A program made the position numbers and the translations under genes. A DNA stretch of 64,000 nucleotides, from the NCBI RefSeq assembly GCF_047511655.1, contig NC_133398.1, positions 107,338,332-107,402,331 on the forward strand, read 5' to 3'. The stretch comes from Castor canadensis (lineage: Eukaryota; Chordata; Mammalia; Rodentia; Castoridae). The notes under the pieces were generated by a model that did no database searches, was not told the DNA's origin, and was given only the letters and a program-made list of their open reading frames with translations. How positions within the stretch are numbered: position 1 is the stretch's first letter; every line of letters starts with the position of its first letter. Below are positions 57,050 to 64,000 of this stretch, piece after piece.

Positions 57050-57480
57050 CCCCATCTTAACAACCACACAGTATACTGTAATACTTGTGTACCAGGTTTA
57101 TCCTTCCATCCCCTCTACGTGGATGTTACTGAGGGTTCCAGTTCCTTGCACTACAACAGTGCTGTGAAGAACAGTCTTGCAAGGAATCTTGAAAAGTTGT
57201 GCAACTCTTTATGTGGGATGAATCCCTAGCATTAGAAGTGCTAGGTAAAGAGAAATATTTAGAGCTTCGATGGGTTCTAAATGATGCCACACAATTCTCA
57301 AAAGAGAGGAGACCCCATGATCGCATCTCTCTGGGGATCCCCCAGGCAGTTTGCCCCCCCATATCCTCACAAGTGATGGTCATCAGGAGCCTTCAAACCT
57401 GCCAGACTGTTGGGGATGGACATGTGACCTCTCAGGAATGTGTACAACACTGTGTTATCATAAGGAGGATGATCTGATGT
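57050..57480 (-). mobile_element. Possible ancient L1 3' end, antisense
   Basis: 'accacacagtatactgtaat', 'gcactacaacagtgctgtga' and 'gggatgaatccctagcatta' follow the order of the complement of an old mammalian L1 3' end. Heavy divergence makes this tentative. Confidence 0.4.
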
Positions 57481-57484
57481 TAGC

Positions 57485-60400
57485 GGGCTATATGTGGTGA
57501 TTCTTTTTTGTCCCCATATGCATGGACTCCTGAGGTTCTGAATGCCCCATGTATGAAGCATTATCTGCTGTGAGTTCTGCAGAACACTCTTCCTATGGGC
57601 TTTGTCTTTCTACCTTTTCACATTGTTCCCCTGTTTGATTTGACAGTAGCTTGAGTGGCCATTTCCTTTGTGACTTCTGAAACTCACGTCATAGAAAAGC
57701 ACATCCTACCCCAAGAGGATGAAAGTACAACTTGAGACTTTCTTTTTTACATAGGAACTTTGTTCCATCTGCGGTTTCTTTTAATAACAAAAAGAAAAAT
57801 GAATCAGGCCCTTCCAATACTATGTAGGCAAATAGAAATATGTGCTAGAAGTGATGTGAGAAATCCAGATTAGGAAACTCATAGAGACAGAAAGGTTCCT
57901 GGATACTGGAGACTAGTATTGGAAAAATGAGAAGAAACCATTTATGGGTACAGGATTGAGGAAAATGTTCTTACATACATAGCAATGATGGCTGCAACAC
58001 CACTGAACTAAACATTTTAGAAGGGGGAAATCTTATATTTTCTTGAAAGGAATTTTTGAAGAAAAAAATACTTGTAACCAAAAAGAAAATGGACTAGGGA
58101 AGTAAGCGTAATGGTAGGGGAGTGAAAGGGCAGGAGCTGGCCCAAGGGAGGGCTCACTTATCTGCTGGAGCTGGCTAAGGAGCCACTAGGCGCTCCATCC
58201 ATGGAGCTGGTAGCCAAGATGTTTGTGATGATGGCTTTTGCTCCAGACCAAAGTATCTCTCCTATAGGAGACAGAAATGAGAATGAGCATAGCCCTCTAG
58301 CACATGTTAGTATTAGTCCAAGCCCTGAGTAAGCCCTGTCCATGGAGAGCCCATTCAGTGTTGCAATAATCCTAGAAAGCTAGTCCCTCGTGGCACCTGT
58401 TGTTGAGAGGAGCACACTGAAGCTGCAAAGCATGCACGGACTTGGGGTCCTATGTGGCCCCATCATAGTAAACCTCTTGGGATGGGGCTCACCTTCCCTG
58501 CATTAGGACTGGCATGGAGACAGAGGGGCAGTAGCGGCTCTACAGGTTGGGCTGTGTAGCAGTGGCTGTCCAGAAAGGCTCCAGCATCTCCTGCAGTGTG
58601 CCCGCCTACACCATCCACACAATGCAAGTCTCTGCCAGGATTATGGCTCACCCATTTTTCTATCTGGGTGAGGCAGTGGGAAGGCAGTGCCAAACTATGA
58701 CCCACTGGGAGTGTTGGGGTTGAAGCTCAAAGCCCTTAGTTCCTTTGTACCAAGGTGAGACAGGAAGAAAGCCCCAGCTTCAAAATGATTGTCAGTGTTG
58801 TAGTGGAATTACACAAGGGAATTGTGAGAAATAGCTGTACCTCAAGGCCTGGGTGTTAGCTGAGTAGAGGTAGGAAGTCCCTGCATTAAGAGCATTATTC
58901 CATTTATCCCAACAAAACATGCCACCCTAGAGATAAGAAAACGGAGGCTGATACTGAGTTGGGAGGATCCACATATGAAGATATATGAGGACATTTGCTC
59001 CTGTGGTGCTGTGGAAATGGTTCTGGGAAGGATTGAGGTCCAGGTGCCATAGCTGTAAAAGGCTCATTGGCTGTGATCACCACCTCCCTTGTGGAATGTG
59101 GTGTAGTTAAGGTGGACCAAAGCTCCTGAACTGCAGGTCCTGGCTGTGAGATAGCAAATGGCAGAGAAACAGAGTAGCAAAAGGCCCTTGGTGTTTTGTT
59201 TAAACCCAGGTAGCCTACTACTCTGGTGATGTGAATGACCTAGAGAAGGTATAAAAGGAGTCAGTCCACTACCACGTGGACAGCTGGGTCCAAGAGTTCA
59301 AAAGAGGTGAAATGCCAAAATGCAAAATGATTCCAAGTGAAATGAAACAATGTCAATGTCATTCTTCTAATATTTCCCCAAAATGTGGACAGTGACCTTG
59401 CACATGGCCAAGGAGGAATCTGGGTATACTATGGGGTTGAGGGAGGCAGTGGAACTTAGATTCCTTTGTGAGCAGGACTGTGGTCTCTCCATCCACCAAG
59501 GCCTGGAGGGAGGTCATTAGGGTGGTGTGGGGGCCCCAGGTCCTGTCTGTCCTTTCCTTGGACCTGAGTCAGTGTCCCCTCTGTGCCCATACTTACACTG
59601 AGCCAAAGTAGGTATCTCTTTGGAGCAGCATAGCTTGAGATGGAAGAGACACCCACATTGACTAGCTCTGGTCAATCTCCTGTGTAGAGCTCTATAAGGG
59701 CAATGCCCAAGAGCTGTCAAGAAGTATCAGATCCTGCCTGGCTGCTGTTCAAGCTGTTTTTGGCCTATATGACCATTTGCTCCCCAGACCACACAGACCC
59801 TGAGTCACAGGCTTCTATTGCTTGAGGACAGAGATGACACTGGTGGACCAAGATTAACACTGGGCAGGCCTCATCCTAATTTCTAGACCAGTCATGAGTA
59901 GGACACTCACAATCTCCCACCACTTGGTCCTGTCCAGAAGTACCCTCCATCATGGCCTCTCACCCCACACTAAAGAGGAAGGGCATGGGGCTGAACATAG
60001 GACTTATATTGGTGGGCTGGCCAGGATGAACCTCCACTGTGCTGTCTTGGGGAAGTAGTGGCCAGCCCATGTCTCCCCTGTCAGAGGCCTCCCCTGGACT
60101 CTGTGATTTGTGATCATCTCCTGACAAAGGGCCTATGTGGTGTGGAGTGAGACCTGAACCATTATGTGAAGAATTGGAATGTGGTCTCAGTGCAAGGTGA
60201 CCTGAGGCTTTGTTCTCAGGAAGTTTTGATATAGCAGAACATGTTGCTCTGGCTCTGTGAAATGTAGAAGAGGCTGTCTCTCCAGTTTGGGTGCCTGGTA
60301 ACTGGGGTTCTGAGTTCTGTTTCAGTGGATCACCCCAAGGTCATGAGGGGGTGAAGTCTTGGGCCCCCCTCTGCCTACTAAGTTTTCCCTGTCAGGATGC

Positions 60401-60660
60401 TAAACTGAAGCCACTGTGTGGTTAAGAATACCCTTTAAGGAATTTCAGAAGATGACTGTGCTATGCCTTAGTGTTCCAGAACATCTCCCTGCTGCCATCA
60501 CAGGACAACAAGAATGATTTTTTTCTCAAATAGAAAGGGTATGAATGGGTGTGTGTGTGTGAAAAAACCCTACAAGATCAGAACTTTCTAAGAGTCTCAG
60601 TACTTTCTAGCATTCATTCATCAGGAAATGCCAAAACAAAACTACCAGCCTCCTAGCCAA
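57485..60660. other. Intergenic, no gene seen
   Basis: This is the longest stretch of the right half without a recognised repeat. GC is somewhat higher than on the left of the window. No frame exceeds about 80 codons and I found no convincing splice pairs. Confidence 0.4.
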
Positions 60661-60667
60661 TTATTTT

Positions 60668-61652
60668 CTGAATAGGACTCCAGTTGCCCAGGAAATGAGG
60701 GCAAGAGATGACAAATGGGATTGTACCAAATTAACAAGTTTCTGCATATCAAAAGAAAGAGTTACCATAATCAAGAGACAACCCACAGAACAGGCGAAAA
60801 TCTTCACCATCTACTTAACAGATAAGGGATTAAAATCCAGAATATAAAAGATCTCAAAAAACTAAACAGAAGAGGACAAATAACTCAATTAATAAATGGG
60901 GAAATGAGTTGAACAGTTGTCAGAAGAGATACAAATGGCTTATGAGTACATGAGGAAATGTTCAACATTCTTAGCCCTCAAGGAAATGCAAATCAAAACT
61001 ACACTAAGATTCCATCAGTAAGATTGCCCAGTTAGATTGGCAATCATCAAGAAAACATGTGCTGGGGAGGATGTGGAAGGGGAAAGGAACCCTTATACAC
61101 TGTTGGTGGGAATGTAAACTAGTTCAATCACTATGGAAACCAGTATGGAAGCTTCTCAAAAAACTAAAAATAGATTTTCCCTATGACTCCACCATACCAC
61201 TCGGGCATATATTTGAATGAGTATAAATCAATATATAAGAACAATACTTGGATAGTCATGTTTATTGCGGCTCTCTTCACAATAACCAAACTGTAAAAAT
61301 GGCTGAAGTGCTAACAACCAATGATTGGATAAAGAATATGTGTACATACATCCATACATATATGTATGTATATATATACACACACACCATGGTGTATTAC
61401 TCAGCCATAAAGAAAACTGAAATTATGTTATTTAAGAAAAATGGGTGGAACTGAAATCATCATGCTGCGCAAGATAAGACCAAATACCAAATACCATGTT
61501 CTCACCCATTTGTGAACTCAAGACCTAAAATGATGATGATGATAACATGGCATGTGAATGTATATGGCAGACTGTCGCAGGTGGATGAGAGACAGGGAAG
61601 GGGAAAGGAAAGGATACTGAAGGGTGAAGAAAATAGAAATGAAATGTTCTCA
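60668..61652 (+). mobile_element. 5'-truncated L1 (older copy)
   Basis: ORF2 3' part: 'gacaaatgggattgtaccaa', 'caaatcaaaactacactaag', 'attactcagccataaagaaa', 'gaactgaaatcatcatgctg', then a short 3' UTR of the 'caaataccatgttctcacc' type. A (TA/CA)n patch lies at 61338-61387. Confidence 0.85.
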
Positions 61653-62235
61653 TTCTCAGGTAAACGGATGCAAGTGGAGAACACCATTCTGAGTGAGGTT
61701 AGCCTGGCCCAGAAGACCAAAACTCGTATGTTCTCCCTCATATGTGGACATTAGATCAAGGGCAAACACAACAAGGGGATTGGACTTTGAGCACATGATA
61801 AAAGAGAGAGCACACAAGGGAGATACGAGGATAGGTAAGAAACCTAAAAAACTAGATAGCATTTGTTGCCCTCAACGCAGAGAAACTAAAGCAGATACTT
61901 TAAAGCAACTGAGGCCAATAGGAAAAGGGGACCAGGAACTAGAGGAAAGATTAGTTCGAGAAGAATTATCCTAGAAGGTAACACACATGTACAGGAAATC
62001 AATGTGAGTCAGCTCCCTGTATAGCTATCCTTATCTCAACCAGCAAAAACCCTTGTTCCTTCCTGTTATTGCTTATACTCTCTCATCAGCAAAATTAGAG
62101 ACAAGGGCAGAATAGTTTCTGCCTAGTAGCAAGGGGGTTGGGGGGAGAGAGAGGGTTTGGGGGGATGGGGAGAGAAATGACCCAAACATTGTATGCACAT
62201 ATGAATAAAAGAAAAAAATTAAATAAATAAAAAGA
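61653..62235 (+). mobile_element. Second, younger L1 3' end joined to the first
   Basis: The ORF2 end is repeated at 61663-61750 ('ggatgcaagtggagaacacc', 'ctccctcatatgtggacatt') although the same module already occurred at about 61440-61510. It then continues into the 3' UTR that also appears at 50445-50853, with G-rich tract and A-rich end (62205-62240). Two L1 copies therefore lie in tandem, same strand. Confidence 0.8.
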
Positions 62236-62577
62236 AAATAGAAATATGGTACGTATATACACATGATGACAACATAACGAAACCCATCGAGCACTGTTTG
62301 AACAAAGAGCACACGATAGATACCTGCTTTGCAGGTGACAGATGATATAACTCCAAGGTCAAGACAGTTTGCCTGATGGTTTTAACTTTGTAAGTGCTCT
62401 ACAGGTGGGACATCCCTTATCACAAATGCCTGATATCAGAAGCATTTTAACATTTCAAATGTTTTTTGGATTTTCAAATATTTGCATATGCTTTGTATGC
62501 CTGGTATCTCATGGAGGGGACTCAAGTCTAAATTTGTCATGTTTGATATACATCTTACACTGTAACCTGAAAGTAAT

Positions 62578-62800
62578 CTGGGGGGGTGGGAGTGGTACTG
62601 GGGATTGAGCCCAAGGCCGGCTGCATAGAAGGCAACTATGGGAGCACTGAGCTACACTTTTAGCCTTGTATTTCTTTTGGTTTTTGGCATTTTGAGACAG
62701 GGTCTCACTGTATAGCCCCAGCTGTCCTCAAACTCAACATCCTCCCACCTAAGCCAGCCAGGATTATAGAGTTGCACAACCACACCTCCTCCTGAAGGTA
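62578..62800 (-). repeat. Composite ID + B1-like SINE, antisense
   Basis: ID part: 'ggtactggggattgagccca', 'gagcactgagctacactttt'. B1 part: 'gagacagggtctcactgtat', 'tcctcccacctaagccagcc'. Complement orientation. Confidence 0.85.
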
Positions 62801-63015
62801 GCTTGATGCAATATTTTTATGTGCCTGCTGTTTGCCTACAATCTATTACTTGAGGTTATGTGTAGAGTTTTCCATGAATTGCCTGTAAGCATTCAAGATG
62901 TTTTAGGTTTTAGACTTTAGGATTAAGGATCCTCCACCTTTGTATGATTTCCTTTGGGCATTTTAAGTATTGAAAATATTTCATGGACCCTTAGCTGCAT
63001 TTCCACTGTGTAGCT
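62801..63015. other. Unassigned spacer
   Basis: No repeat or exon recognised. Confidence 0.3.
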
Positions 63016-63019
63016 TCTT

Positions 63020-63560
63020 TGACAGCTAGGTTCCCTGTTTGGACCAGGCAATCTTTGGTAGGTCAAATGCATCAAGAAATTTATGCATTTCTTCTAGGTT
63101 TTCCTGATTGTTTGAAAATAGGTTTTTGAAGTATTCCCTGATATTCTTCTGAATTTCATTGGTATTTGTTATAATAACCCCCTTTTCATCTCTAATTTTT
63201 TAAATTTGGGTCTTTTTCCTCCTTTTAGTCAGATTGGCTAAGTGTTTATCAATCTTACTTATCTTTTCAGAAAACCTTTTTGTTTCATTAGTTTTTTTGA
63301 TCTCTATTTTATTCATTTCTATACTAACCTTTATTCTTTGCATCTGCTAAATTTGGATTTGGCTTGTTCTTTTTCTAGGAGCTTGAAGTGTATCATTAAG
63401 CTATTTAAGATCTGGTTTTGTTTTTGTGTTTGTTTTTCTGCAGACCCTCATAACAAACTTTCATCTTAGCACTGTCTTTGCTGTATCCCAAAGATTCTGG
63501 TAGGTTGTTTTAGATTTAAGGAACTTTTGGATCTCCTCCCATAATGTTTTCTAATTTTTT
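63020..63560 (-). mobile_element. L1 ORF2 internal fragment, antisense
   Basis: Words such as 'gcatttcttctaggttttcc', 'ctaagtgtttatcaatctta' and 'cactgtctttgctgtatccc' are the complement of the L1 ORF2 stretch between endonuclease and RT. Neither end of L1 is present. Confidence 0.7.
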
Positions 63561-64000
63561 TCTTTTTTGGGGGCGAGTACAGAGGGTGGCTCCTGAAGGA
63601 GCCACAGATCATTCTTATTCTACATTTTTGAACCACATCCAAAGTCAGCTGCTAACTCAAGCAATAGCTGGGCCCTGTTGGACAATGGGTACAGCAGCTT
63701 CTTAGTGTCTGGAAAGGTGAGCATGGTGAAAGGAATCTTGGGAAAACAACTTAGGTGGCCCTATGCAAACAGTATACCCAGCAGAGCTCACTTCCAAAGG
63801 AAAAGGCTTATGAATAAGTTTTCGTGTTTTACAACCTGGATCCTAGTGTGGGTTGGGTTTTGTTAATTCCTGGGATGCCGTCAGACATCTGTCCTGTTGT
63901 CCCAGTGGAAAGTAATTCACAAATTTTAAGTGGTGCTCACCGCTTCAGAAACCATGTGCTCCTTTGCGCCAACTTTACAGAGTTTTCTGACCAAACTGCC
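63561..64000. other. Unassigned sequence with a short perfect hairpin
   Basis: GTGGCTCCT-GA-AGGAGCCAC occurs at 63586-63605. The rest shows weak hints of a decayed reading frame on the minus strand, but no family was identified. Confidence 0.4.

Noticed and set aside
1-64000. True tRNA genes suggested by A/B-box-like words
   Set aside because: All such words lie in ID-type SINEs, which are tRNA-derived but lack a foldable tRNA cloverleaf and carry A-rich tails.

Overview
The window is mammalian nuclear DNA, almost certainly from a rodent. It is AT-rich and intron/intergene-dominated, with no prokaryotic gene organisation. It carries many short tRNA-derived (ID-like) and B1-like SINEs, often fused as a B1 half plus an ID half, and several 5'-truncated LINE-1 copies. 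The SINE consensus (a 'gtggctcaagtggtagagcgcctgcctagcaag' type head, split here for length) is most like that of castorimorph rodents such as beaver. That species guess is from memory and only moderately secure.

Layout. 1-18.8 kb is gene-poor and holds scattered SINEs, L1 3' ends, a degenerate 11-bp minisatellite (7.8-8.05 kb) and a 54-bp L1 stub with target-site duplication (11.86 kb). 18.87-27.3 kb is a SPATA31 (FAM75) locus. It starts with a decayed partial copy (18.87-20.39 kb) that ends in L1 sequence, followed by a much better preserved four-exon SPATA31 gene (21.92-27.22 kb). 27.3-30.2 kb is low-complexity and unassigned. 30.3-33.2 kb is a truncated L1. 34.9-40.5 kb is a second four-exon SPATA31-type gene with a TATA-like box. 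42.65-43.1 kb is a small GC/CpG-rich patch with promoter hallmarks. 45.7-52.5 kb is a repeat nest: two minus-strand L1s, each with an inverted 5' piece (twin priming), flank an old LTR retrovirus remnant that was itself hit by another L1. 52.5-64 kb holds SINEs, old L1 pieces, a pyrimidine tract, an L1-in-L1 structure and otherwise unassigned sequence.

Genes. The only protein genes I can support are the two SPATA31-family genes, both on the + strand. Their shared architecture is a short exon 1 encoding an N-terminal membrane segment, two tiny exons 2 and 3, and one giant exon 4 ending in a conserved tail. Exons 1-3 of both genes have good splice sites and compatible phases. In both genes exon 4 is broken by single-base shifts, two in the upstream gene and about three in the downstream gene, mostly in or near short base runs. 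They are therefore either young pseudogenes or genes damaged by base-run errors in the assembly. SPATA31 proteins are known from male germ cells (spermatogenesis, acrosome/cytoskeleton). Nothing in the window suggests a new enzymatic system. The interesting content is the paralogue history, the possible orphan promoter at 42.7 kb and the well-preserved retrotransposition scars.
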